Below, piece by piece: positions 11,101 to 20,479 of a stretch of DNA of 64,000 bases. A program made the position numbers and the translations under genes. The DNA comes from Hoplostethus atlanticus. Taxonomy: Eukaryota; Chordata; Actinopteri; Trachichthyiformes; Trachichthyidae. The notes under the pieces were generated by a model. That model worked only from the letters and a program-made list of their open reading frames with translations, did no database searches and was not told where the DNA came from. The stretch spans positions 496,001 through 560,000 of the forward strand of contig JAXDDX010000178.1 of assembly GCA_034670405.1 (NCBI GenBank), written 5' to 3'. Numbering within the stretch: position 1 is the first letter of the stretch; the number at the start of each line of letters is the position of its first letter.

Positions 11101-11187
11101 ATTTTGGAAATGAAGAGGGATGAATACAACTCCCTCCCGAGCTGGAAACAAATTGATCTGAAGAAAAGCAAAGGACTGCTTTGCTAG
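191..11187 (+). CDS. svil: Supervillin (villin/gelsolin superfamily), 3' 28 exons, 5' end outside window
   Basis: Supervillin is a membrane-associated scaffold that links F-actin and myosin II to the plasma membrane (family knowledge). Exons read here: 191-336, 657-882, 1013-1587, 1773-1902, 2839-2886, 3035-3097, 3447-3521, 3613-3733, 3848-3931, 4141-4173, 4280-4481, 4659-4831, 4931-5063, 5159-5295, 5484-5631, 5782-5927, 6074-6249, 7164-7311, 7526-7847, 7956-8101, 8215-8317, 8423-8630, 9069-9202, 9323-9478, 9866-10010, 10107-10219, 10758-10913, 11098-11187 (TAG). All use GT-AG sites. Phases agree at every junction except 12/13, and exon 25 is shifted internally. Identification rests on the whole C-terminal half matching supervillin block by block: the [13 protein letters not shown] basic segment, [39 protein letters not shown]-type blocks and the headpiece. 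Which teleost paralog this is cannot be settled. Repair of the two frame problems needs reads. Confidence 0.93.
4000..4126 (+). mobile_element. tRNA-derived SINE in svil intron 10
   Basis: The head looks like a tRNA gene: an A-box-like cagctcagtcggtagagca at 4002-4020 and a perfect B box GGTTCAATCCC at 4046-4056. The tail at 4082-4115 (taagtcgctttggataaaa then gcgtctgctaaatgac) is the 3' end shared by many teleost SINEs. TGTTTG at 3994-3999 and again at 4127-4132 looks like the target-site duplication. It lies 8 nt upstream of the end of the intron before exon 10. Confidence 0.85.
4659..10010 (+). CDS. svil: svil exons 12-25: basic segment and gelsolin-like repeats
   Basis: Exon 12 holds the conserved basic stretch [14 protein letters not shown] followed by [12 protein letters not shown]. 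Exon 14 starts the gelsolin-homology region with [13 protein letters not shown] and [14 protein letters not shown]. Exons 15-17 give the first repeats, including [27 protein letters not shown] and [14 protein letters not shown]. Exon 18 has GRPSWALFG and FLDWTG. Exons 19-22 have [33 protein letters not shown] and [12 protein letters not shown]. Exons 23-25 have [29 protein letters not shown] and [14 protein letters not shown]. In the family these repeats are gelsolin-like folds. Exon 25 carries a one-base frame problem (see its entry). Confidence 0.9.
4931..5063 (+). CDS. svil: svil exon 13, phase does not match exon 12
   Basis: The reading frame is fixed by [16 protein letters not shown] and SSLTLIHIK, which lead correctly into exon 14. 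The acceptor is a clear CCAG at 4930 and the donor AAAG|GTCAGA at 5063. Exon 12 ends with one leftover base at its strong donor (GAAGA|GTGAGT), but exon 13 needs none before AAT CTA AGA, so one base is in excess. Using a weak donor at AACAGG|GTCCAG in exon 12 (boundary near 4816) restores the phase at the cost of about five residues. An assembly indel is the other simple explanation. Confidence 0.75.
6223..6855 (+). repeat. 41-bp minisatellite starting inside svil exon 17
   Basis: The unit (cacacactgtaaccccag, then a/c atac a/t gctgtaagaccacacta) occurs about ten times with few changes from 6223 to 6632, at exact 41-bp spacing (6223, 6264, 6305 and so on). It then decays through several degenerate copies to about 6855. 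The first unit is coding: its first 27 bases are the end of exon 17, and its GTAAGA is the exon's donor. There are no unique spacers, so it is not CRISPR-like. Confidence 0.95.
8722..8983 (+). repeat. Interspersed repeat family R1, copy 1 (svil intron 22)
   Basis: It opens with attagagatttgaccgat and a block resembling ggctgaattt...taccgatattttt. It ends with ggatatcggcaaaccaata and cagtcaatcctaac. Both ends match copies at 10296-10566 (inverted) and 49610-49900 (same orientation). The termini suggest a non-autonomous DNA element, unnamed here. Confidence 0.6.
9575..9640 (+). repeat. Short fragment resembling a common teleost repeat
   Basis: taataataataagctttatttgtatagca resembles the start of a repeat frequent in fish genomes (family knowledge). 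It is a fragment only, in svil intron 24. Confidence 0.35.
9866..10010 (+). CDS. svil: svil exon 25 with an internal +1 frameshift
   Basis: The exon enters in frame with [18 protein letters not shown], then would hit TAA at 9964-9966. The same exon continues in another frame with [16 protein letters not shown] and ends LQYCK, which match the expected supervillin block after a one-base shift located about 9931-9962 (around gcagagctctgg). The exon is 145 bp, where 144 would fit its splice phases. The splice acceptor (CCCCCAG) is strong, and exons 26-28 are intact and conserved. A sequencing or assembly indel is more likely than a dead gene, but a real allele or young pseudogenising change cannot be excluded. 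Confidence 0.8.
10296..10566 (-). repeat. Interspersed repeat family R1, copy 2 (svil intron 26)
   Basis: It begins gttagggttagactaatg and tatcggtttgccaatattgg, the reverse complement of the 3' end of copy 3. It ends ctttcaaaaaccggttgat, the reverse complement of the start of copy 3 (ccggtttttgaaggctga). Confidence 0.6.
10758..11187 (+). CDS. svil: svil exons 27-28: linker and villin headpiece
   Basis: Exon 27 ends [20 protein letters not shown], and exon 28 supplies the helical headpiece with [19 protein letters not shown], then a TAG stop at 11185-11187. This is the C-terminal villin-headpiece subdomain typical of the family. In mammalian supervillin the headpiece is reported to lack strong F-actin binding, so an actin-binding role should not be assumed here. 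The protein ends SKGLLC; a terminal cysteine is slightly unusual. Confidence 0.92.
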
Positions 11188-11840
11188 ACGACGGCACGGG
11201 GATGTTAGCGCCACGCCTTTGCACAAAGAACTGCTCAACAACGTAACAGCAAGAAGGAAGAATTCATTTTTATTTATGTCGACTTAGGCTGAGGAGGAAC
11301 TGGTTTTTTTTTGTATTTTCTATTTTTAAGAAGTATTTTCTTGTCAGTTCATGACAGCTGTGTACAGTGTTTTCATAGTAGCTGTTTTCAACTTGTATCT
11401 GTGTGTCTTATTTAAGTTTAGGGCCTTATTGTGTTCTCAGCCAAATGCTCTCACTCGTCTCAGAGAGCCAGGACTGCATCTATGCATCTTTACCAGAAGG
11501 GCTACCATCCCTATCCCAAACCTGCACCCATTTTTCGTTATTTCTGAAAAACCTGTATGAGTGTGTGGGCTTCTTATCGGAACAAGCATCTCCTCAGAGC
11601 TATTACTCAAAGCAAAAACAAAACACATTTCTTCCTATGAAACTTAATTTTATCTGTACAAATCAATGAAAGTAAAAAGGAGGGGTCTGTGGGAGGAAAG
11701 GAGGGACATCAGTAACAAACTGTGGGGGGGTAGGTATGAGAAAACAAAAAAAAACAGTGGAGTGCTTACAAAAAAAAGAAAGATCAATTCTAATAAACAA
11801 TGTAAACAAGAAAACAATAAAAGGGTAACCGCTTTCTAAA
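11188..11840 (+). other. svil: svil 3' UTR with two candidate poly(A) signals
   Basis: The sequence after the stop has no coding potential and is AT-rich toward its end. AATAAA occurs at 11792-11797 and 11816-11821. The exact cleavage site is not visible; the 3' end near 11840 is an estimate. Confidence 0.6.
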
Positions 11841-12130
11841 TGTTTTCTCCTCGATCGATATGACCCCATCAAAGCATCTCCTGCGGGCGGTTTTCACTTA
11901 ACGCTCGATTTTCAAATTCAATTAAAAGAATGAAAAAGACACAAGAGAGCTGTTGCGTTTCGTGAGGATCTCCTGATTGGTCGCCGAAATATGAACGGTG
12001 TGTTGACAGAGCCTCGTCCAAGGTAACTGTGGGTATTTTGTCACATGTCGTATGATGCGCTACAGCGTTCGTTTGCCTCCCAGCTTGTGTGTGCACAGTG
12101 TTGTGCTATGTGTGTGTGTGTAGCCATGTG

Positions 12131-12721
12131 TTTATTCTGCCTTATTAGGGCTCCTTGGGGATTCAGCATTAGCTACGCATGGAGAGGCAGGTAGACATGC
12201 TCCAGTAATACCCCTCTGGTCAGAACGACACTAATTCTGCTTCACCTCATACCACACAAATACACAAAAACACCACACATTATCTCAACAGCATGTGAGA
12301 CATCCTTCTCTTAACGTGAACATCCACGAGACTCGCTGACTCCACAGGTTGTTGAGTTTAAGTCGGCGTTGCCTTCAAGCCGGTCCGCTGAGCTGGAGCC
12401 TTTTGGGCTGGCTAGCATTGGATTAGCTGACTAAGCCGCCGTGTGACTGTGCAAGTCCTGACGGGATTGGATTCAGGCCCCGCCGCTGGGTGACGGGGCA
12501 CGAGGACTATCAAAAAGCCAAGTCACCCACAGCTACACCTCAAAACACACACTCTAAAAAAACACAGCCGCCTGAACATCTGAACATTTCCTTTACAGTG
12601 GCTGTGTACTAAAGCTATAGAGAGTATAGAGTACAGAAGATTCAATAGTGGCAGCTTGAAGATACACAGTAAAATGGGAACATATGCATGGTGTGTTTGT
12701 GTGTGTGTGTGTGTGTGTGCT
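12131..12721 (-). other. tmem98: tmem98 3' UTR, candidate poly(A) signal at its end
   Basis: On the minus strand the first AATAAA after the stop is at 12136-12131. The interval includes a short (GT)n at about 12690-12720 right after the stop. The end is inferred from the signal alone. The svil signal at 11816 is only about 310 bp away, so the 3' ends converge. Confidence 0.45.
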
Positions 12722-14480
12722 CTAGATGGCCTGTTCTCTCTGTATGTCTACTCCAGGTATGTTTCGTTCTGGTTCAGAAGCCAGCGCCGCCTCCCGCAGG
12801 ACCACCATGTGATCTTCAGCTGCATGCAGGGACTGGTCGATCCAGTCCATACTGCCGGACATGTGACAGGCGTTGCGGGTGACCAGCACTAGGTGGCTGA
12901 CCGAAAGGAGGAGGGCCGTGGCCCTGATGGGGGGAGAAAAGAACGGGAGAGATTATTGAGATTGAAATACCTTCTTTGTTGCTGTTGGGTGAAAAAGCAC
13001 AAAAAAACAGGACGGCTTTTTCACAAGTTAGGAAAATCCTTGCTGATTGTCCAGTGGAGACACGTCTATTCTTGGTTTTCAATGGGTTTCAAGGGCTGAG
13101 GGGTTATGGAACCAACTCAGCAGATAAAGTATCTTGTAAACGTGATTCAACTGGATTCATTTATTCAGGAAAAATAAATGACACCAGCATGGGAGTTATA
13201 CGATTCCCCCCCGGGTAGCTCCTTCAGACGCCTCATCAATCAGCGGAGCAATGAGTCTTTGCATTAAGCGAAAATGATGGAAAAGCAGATGTGATTACCT
13301 GGCATCCAGGAGGATGGGATCCAGAGGAGGGTACATAGATCTCACCACATCATCCACCCTGCAAGGCAAGATGGAGGGAAGCCGTGTGAGAAGGCAGGTC
13401 ACACTCTGTCAGTATTGCAGGAAGATGATCAATCAGCATGAGATGGGTCATATGAAAGCGTGTGTTACCTCGGGCTGATGCGTTTGGCCACGGTGATAAT
13501 GTCGCTGAGGCTGGCTGGTGCTTTGACCTTTGCCCCTGAGCCCATTGTCAAGGCAACCAACTTTTCAGTCAAAGTGTGGCAGATCTGCATGTGGAAATAT
13601 GTGTGTCAAATATCAGTCTGTCATTGCTGAAATGCAAAATGAATTCAAAGAATGCAAGGAGCAGTTGCGTCACCTTCAGGATGGAGATACAGTGAGACAC
13701 CAAGCCACTGGTGGAGAGAAAGACACAAAATGAGTGTGAACTTTTGACTAGGAGCTTTGATAGTAGTAACAACTGAAACCTCTAAAAGTCACAAATCTAA
13801 AATTCTATTGCTGACTGGAACTTTATGTTGAGACTGAGTCTAGCGCCGATCTATGGGCCACTTCTGAGACGTACGAAGCGTCCTCTATCCAGTCCTCGTT
13901 GTCTAGGATGGCCTCGATGTGAGGGTTGGTGATGACCACGTCGTCCAGCTCCAGCTCCGACGGCTCGCTCTGGGTCTCCATGGCTCCGATCAGATCTACA
14001 GTGGGCCTGTGGCAGAGAGGAGGGGCAACGGGAGGAGGAGGAGGAGGAGGAGGAGGAGGAGGAGGAAAGGTGTGTGAGGACACTCAGGCAGTCTTGACTT
14101 GTTTGGTGTGAGGTTGCTCTCTGCTTGGTATCGTGTTCATCAGCTACCGACAACGAGACTTGGAAGGAATAACTTGTACTGGATATCTGCAGGTTTCAGG
14201 AAGCCAAATTTAAAATGTAAAAACAATAATTTTTTCAGATAATTTAATACTTTTAAGACCTTAAATTCCAATTCTTTTTAATACCCTGTTCTAGGAGTAA
14301 AGTCTGTCTAGTGGAGAGTTAGGGGCCTTCTGTTGGTTGGGACACTGACTTGGAGTCGAAGTGGTGCAGCAGGTCGTGAGGGTGGCAGTAGCGATGTCGG
14401 CACACCACCACCAGAGCGATGAAGGAGGCCAGGAAAATGGTGGCCAACACCCCGATGGCCACGATCACCACCGTCTCCAT
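12722..14480 (-). CDS. tmem98: Transmembrane protein 98, complete six-exon CDS
   Basis: TMEM98 is a small single-pass ER/plasma-membrane protein. In mammals it binds the membrane-tethered transcription factor MYRF and limits its self-cleavage, and variants cause eye-size disorders. Exons in transcript order: 14480-14350, 14006-13875, 13707-13674, 13584-13469, 13358-13299, 12923-12722. They sum to 675 bp, 224 residues plus TAG, close to the roughly 226 of mammals, with all phases consistent. The start has a strong Kozak context (CACCATGG) and is followed by METVVIVAIGVLATIFLASF, a signal-anchor helix covering about residues 4-27. Further signatures are DLIGAMETQSEPSELELDDV, ITNPHIEAILDNEDWIEDAS, KRISPRVDDVV, MYPPLDP and NACHMSGSMDWIDQSL. 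The C-terminus reads REQAI. No lesions. Exon 3 is only 34 bp. Confidence 0.96.
14031..14066 (-). repeat. (GGA)n, forming the pyrimidine tract before tmem98 exon 2
   Basis: About twelve GGA triplets on the plus strand. On the transcribed strand this is (TCC)n ending about 25 nt before the CCACAG acceptor at 14007, so the microsatellite acts as the polypyrimidine tract. Confidence 0.85.
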
Positions 14481-14503
14481 GGTGACTCCGGCTCCCGTAG
14501 CGG

Positions 14504-17040
14504 CTGCAGTCGGCAACACGTCGAGGGGGGGAAGGCGTCCAATCAGGGTCGGGCTGACTGTCCAAGGTCGATTACGGATGAGCGCTCATCTATTGGGGCG
14601 AAGAATAGGTGATGGTTTCAGTTTGGTTGGATCTAAGATCAAACCAGATTTTGGCGACAAAATCAACATGTCAGTTTTCTACTGCGGCCCGCCAGTGAAG
14701 GCACGTCTTACGGTGTTTTCTAAATGCGGCGCACCTACAACGCACACAAAACTCAGATCTTTATCTACGTACATAAAAAGTGACCATGCCCTTTGTTTGT
14801 GTTTCACACACTGTACCAGTGCTGTGAATGCAGAGTGTTTGTTTCAAACAGGCTCGGCCTACTATGGGAACCAAACCATTCCTTAGGATATACAGTACAG
14901 TCCCATTGCTAAACCGGGACAACCACATGCAACAGGGAACATTAGTTGTACTCCATGAACTGCCCCTCAAATCCAGCTACTCAATAACATTGTTACATGA
15001 ACTACATAAAAACACAACTGTGACGATATCTTGACATACTTTGATTAGCTGTCCCAGGACGAAACAAACAACAAAGGAAAGGTAAGCAAGCGTTGTAAAA
15101 ACAAGTGAACCCTTATGAACTTTGACCTCTTACCATCTGGATGTTTTGGGTTCAGGCTGTAGGTATTTTTGGAGGAACGTTTTAGCTGAGATTTTCCCAG
15201 CGCTAGCTTCTCTTTGGATGTATTAATCAGAACTACCTGAACTCTGCCCAGTCTAGTCACTCATTGACTAGCCCCGCCCCACCTGAGCGCCCTCGTGAGT
15301 GTGTGTGTGTGTGTGTGTTTGACATTACAAATTCTCCAGAGGGAAGCAATGAGTAGATAGCAGAAAGAAAGAGCTCCCTGGGTAGAGTGTAATTGATTTG
15401 TAATTAGGCATTGAACTTACAGTAGAGACACTGTTTCTACACTGTTGTTTGACCACAGTCGCCACAGGCAGCTGAACTACAGTGTTACAACACTGAACAC
15501 TGCAAACCAACATTTGTGCCCAGATGATTATGTGAGATTCTGCCTTGGAATGCCGTAATTCTTTAATCTGATTAATTTGTGTTACACTAGTCGTAGTGCA
15601 CAGGGCTTTCTCCTGTCCCTCTCCCTCCCAGGAGCTTTTCTGGCTTTTCTTTTCTTCTCACAGGCCAGTGGTCTCTTAAAAGCCTATGGCAGAATTGAAA
15701 CGTCAAGGTGAAATGAGTCATTTAACTGCATTTTTCATATTTTGGGCTGCACAAATAATTCTCTGTGCAGGTTTACTGGCTATTCACTGCTTTTCAAACC
15801 TTTTTTCCAACACCATTTCATGTATTTAGGCCGAAATCAAAAGCCAATTGTAACTCCAAGGCTTTCCAAAAAGGTAACCAAAAAACTGTGAACATGCATC
15901 CAATTTGATGTGTGTATATTTTGCTCAATAAAACAGGGATGCTTGGGCATTTTCAACCCACATTTAACATATTTAATCTCACCCAGACAAAACTAAACAT
16001 GAGGCTGCTAGTACAGAGGGTCACCTTGTGTCCCCAACACTAATTCAAGATCATTTAACTGAAAAATCATTAAAAGCTTTTGGTAGTTTCTGAGATACAC
16101 AAGAGAGATACACCATGGTTACTGACATACATATACCATAACCAAGCATCAAAGTGACAGCGCTGCCTAAGCTGACCTCTTTTCCTGGGTTAAAAGGGGT
16201 GTGGGTGATGCACTCGTAATACTGTAGTTCACCTGAGGTCCTGAACAGACACAGACTGAACCTGGACCCAAACTGCCTAACTGAAAGCAAACATATAGAG
16301 TCTATATCCCGACCAGGAGGGCCTAACACCAAGAGCTAAGGGCCCATGGCTGTGAATTCCTAACAGTGGGGCCCAAGGACCTACAGGAGTCATTCTGGAG
16401 GTTCCAAGGGGTCCACAGCACAATGAGGAGTAGCTTCATTTTGCAGGTGAAATGAGAGAATGATAGTGTCTATTTTCATTGCATGATCAAAATATAAAAT
16501 ATCATCCCATCCTGCAGTGTAAACAGTTGCCCAGTTCTGTACCAAATCATACCCAGCAATAAAAATCCCTCAAATGTGGCTCCTTAGACAAAAAATCTTA
16601 TCAAATGGGTATAAGAGGTCTCTCTTTGGGGTCCCCTGACATGGAAATATTTGAAGTCCTGTGTTACAGTACCGAGCCATGAGATGGAAATAAACAAAAA
16701 GATATATATTTAAACTATATTGCTCATTATCTCATTTTGCCTCAGTTGATAGAGAAAGACGCATGCACACACACATTCGCACGTAAGCACGCACGCAAAC
16801 ACAAATAATAAGTTCCGTTTTTTTAGTTGTTGCAATTACAGCATCAAGGACTTTAGCATCACAATCACAACATTTCAAAAGCTATTCGTTTTCCTGTTGT
16901 GAGCGAAGCTTGGTGACAATTGGTGTTGGTGTTTTTAAACAAACCCCTCATTTTTACCTGAACGAAGCACATAAACACTTATGCATGGATCATTTTTCAA
17001 TCACTTACCTAAACATTTTTCCCTTTTTGGTTGGGTTCCT
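14504..17040 (-). other. Probable tmem98 5' intron, no exon seen
   Basis: On the minus strand a pyrimidine-rich stretch ending CTGCAG lies just before 14503, 23 bases upstream of the ATG, so the start exon probably begins at 14503 and an intron precedes it. The interval has ordinary non-coding sequence, a (GT)n at about 15298-15319 and no recognisable gene. Confidence 0.4.
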
Positions 17041-17400
17041 ATTAGGAGACAAAATACTTTTTCGACCAGGAGCGCGGAGACGGCACCGACCTCTCCAAAC
17101 CAAACCGGAACGGGAACGCGCACAAAAAAACCAGCCCATTACGTGACCGACTGAGCTGTCGGTGAATGACTGATGATCAACTTTTCTTTCTTTCTTGATA
17201 AACTTTCCGGCCCGGCTCTGCGCGCGCCTCGAGCTTTACTTACTACGAGTGCGCGCATGGAAATATTCGAGCTGTGTGCGTAACGCGCGCTCTCTTACCA
17301 TTTTCTTGTGGAAAGCTACCTCACTGTATGGCAATTATACCACACAAACCAACCGTTGTAACGCTAGGTGGCGTACGCTGCTCATTATATTCCGGAGGTC
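17040..17400 (-). promoter_or_regulatory. CpG-richer stretch, candidate tmem98 promoter and 5' non-coding exon
   Basis: CpG is clearly denser here than on either side (CGCGCGCC, GCGCGC, ACGCGCGC). On the minus strand a good donor GTA|GTAAGT sits at about 17244/17243 and would splice to the acceptor at 14503. No TATA box is evident. This is inference from composition and one splice site. Confidence 0.3.
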
Positions 17401-20400
17401 ACATCATTTGAGGAGGAAAGGTAGTGTCAGCTTTCAATGTTTCTCTAATAACTATTTAGGCGTACTAGTGACGGTCATCTGCAATTTCTGATGTTACAAA
17501 TTCCATCCGTGACGAAAAATCACTATAATATTTGAATATTTGTGCTTCCCGTTACACACATCACAAGTAAGAGAAGATGAACTTGTCGGCCTGCGAGGAA
17601 GTGAAAAAGTGCAGAAGGTGATCTTTAGGAGGCGGTGTGTGCCATCAAAGCAGCCTTGAGATAAATGTGCTGTGAGAGGTTATCAGGCCTGTGATAATAT
17701 GGCATTCCTTAACCCATTCCACAAATAGACGAGGAGCAGAGGGCTTCTTCTCCCAGATAAGCTGCTAGTGGATGTATAGAGATATACCCACCTCCTTTAC
17801 GTGCCATACACACTAGTATGCCCCCCTATAAACCATTAACTCATATCCCAGTGTACCCTCCTCCTCACCGACCACTATCCCTCTGCCGGTTGCTATATGT
17901 GCATAGGAGAGAGTATTACACTTCTGCTCACCTTCCCTCTTATTGCCCTACATCCACTTTGCCTGAGTGCTCCACTTTGCTGTGAGTATTACAGAGCGGT
18001 GGATGGCAGCTGATCTATACTACCAGTAGAGATAATTCTACACTCTTCGTCTGAATCCAGAAGCCGGCATAAAAAAAACAAAAACAACGGGGGTGCCCCT
18101 ACCGCAGAGCCTGCGAGGCTGGTTACTGTTTGTGCAGTCCTGTCAATCACAACAATGCATCATTAGGTGTGTTTCTACAGCGTTGTGGTACAGGTACTTT
18201 GAAGTCTTTCCAGCGCAAGGATGGAGCCCGGAGTGATGAGAACAGAAGGACAGCTCAGGCTGAAAGAAGAACAACAGCAGTTTGGGGTTGAGAGCAGAAA
18301 CATGGCCAGGCGTAGGACATAGAACCCATCCTCTCAGTATTTCATGTTCAGTCGCTCTCACACACACACGTATACAAGAACACACACCATGCATTCATCT
18401 AGCCTGAAGATACTTTATCTTTCCTGACATGTCAGTGGAGTTCCCCTGTGTCTTGTGTGTTCAGGAAATCTTTGCCGGGTCCCCCTCTCTCAACCCCCGC
18501 GGTGTTTATAGTTCACCACCCAGCGAGCTTTGCGGTGGCGCCGGCTAACAAGCAGCCATGCATTATCCAGTAGCTGTACTGAACACCAGCAGAGCTAATC
18601 AGCTGATAACAGTCTAGTCCCTCAGAGGGAGAACCTGCCAGGCTGTAATCAAACTATTAGCTGTCCTTGATGCTGCCTAGGTGGATGTCAGGACTCCAGG
18701 GGCCTCATGGGAATGTCCCGTGACTTCACCCAACGTACAATGATTTCAAATAAGTAAAATAAAATCACATCCTTGGTACTTCAATCCTTGGTTAAAATAA
18801 CAATCTTTTGAGCCAGTTCATGAAAGCTTTTACATTGTTGTTCTAAACACCGGGTGACAGGTAGGTCTTTTCAAGGAGAAGGAGACAGGAAATGACGTTT
18901 CCAGCAGCAGCAGCAACGGTGGTTTGTTTGGTATAAACAGAAGAAGAAGAACTGGGTGAACAGACAAAGAAAGTGCAGTGCATTTTTCCTTTCGCAGATT
19001 ACCAATTTAATATTATAAATTAGTTATATTATTTATTATATTATAAGTGCTACTGCAAGAGGGTGTATAGGTGTAGAGGTGAAGCGCCTCACTGCCAGCC
19101 GTATGGCAGGGTTAGCTGCTCGGCATACCATCGGTGATCAGAGCCGTGGATTGTATAGTAACAGAAACAGCCAGCTGTTGTCTTCTCCCGAGAACCTTTG
19201 AAATGCAAACCTACGTGCCAGCTGCCACATATTGGACTCCACAGGCAGTAATAAGTGACTCACGGTTTCCCTCGCGCCCTCTGTTATTTCATTTCTCACT
19301 TCCCCGACGTGGCCGTGCGTCTCACAGCGTGGAAGGATTTATGACAGAAGAGAGAGAGAGAGAGCAAGTCGGCCCAAATATTTTTCTTTGCCCTTACACA
19401 CACCAAACAGAAGTGCGCATTAATCACGGCTGATTGTTTTTTTGCTGATTCATGATTGGTCCAGGGCTTTGGAATAGCAGCGGTACGGCTGATCACCGGC
19501 GTTTTCGGACCGGCTTGGCTTTTGCTGATTGATGGGGAAGCGAGGAAGCGAGTTTGTTTACAGTCCCTGTGGCCTTTGATGACATCTGTGGCCCCAGTGC
19601 AGCTCTGCAGGCGTAGGGAGGGAAAGGGCACCAAGTCTGGAAGAGTGTGTGTGTGTGAAGGGGGGGGGGGGGGGGTGTCTCTCCACAACAGATGGCTGAG
19701 ACTGAGCTTTGAGTCGCTGTGGATCTAGAGCAGCATTCTCATGATTTATCTATTTCTCTCTGTCTCTTCATCACAAGCAGTGGGCAACATTCATCACGGT
19801 CAGTGCTTGACAACAGTCTTTGTGCTTGTGTAGATGTGCCCGACGCCTGTCGTTGACAGAGTGGCAGGCTATAGAAATACATTTCCCTCAGCCTGGGCCG
19901 GCATGAGTGGGTGGTCATTTGGTGTAAAATCAATCAACATTGGCGTCTTGTTGCTGTTATTTCGCACTGTTGGGGATTCAGAGTATTTGATGCCTTCATA
20001 AAGAGCTATAAATAAATGCAATATTAGTGGTCTACAGAAAGAAATTAGTTTTGTTTTGCCTCGGTTGGCTCATTGTCTCCTTTGCATGCTCACGCATCAG
20101 GTTAAGGCTTTCCTTGGAACCTGAAACAGCATGTTTAGCTCCAGAAGATGTGAAGATGCTGGAAATAAAGACGGAGAAATAGTTGAAACGTCCTCCAGCA
20201 CTGAGGATTGGAAAGTTTGATCGGCCCCGGCCAGATCGTTGTTGCCCAAATGCTTCACATTGCATCCCCTGTGCCCGTGGTATGTGTTTTTGTGGGGGAG
20301 GTACTGCTTCCAAGATAAAAAAGACGCTTTGTTTTCTCTCTTTTACCAAGCACTTTGAAGCCAGAGGCAAACCATGACAACACCATCTGAGGCCCCCTTC

Positions 20401-20442
20401 CAACGAGTGTTGCCTAATGGTCCTTGAGAATACTGGAATCTT

Positions 20443-20479
<37 letters not shown>

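Noticed and set aside
13823..14083. Proline-rich N-terminus reading into tmem98 exon 2
   Set aside because: The polyproline is translated (TCC)n intron; homology and phase place the exon start at 14006.
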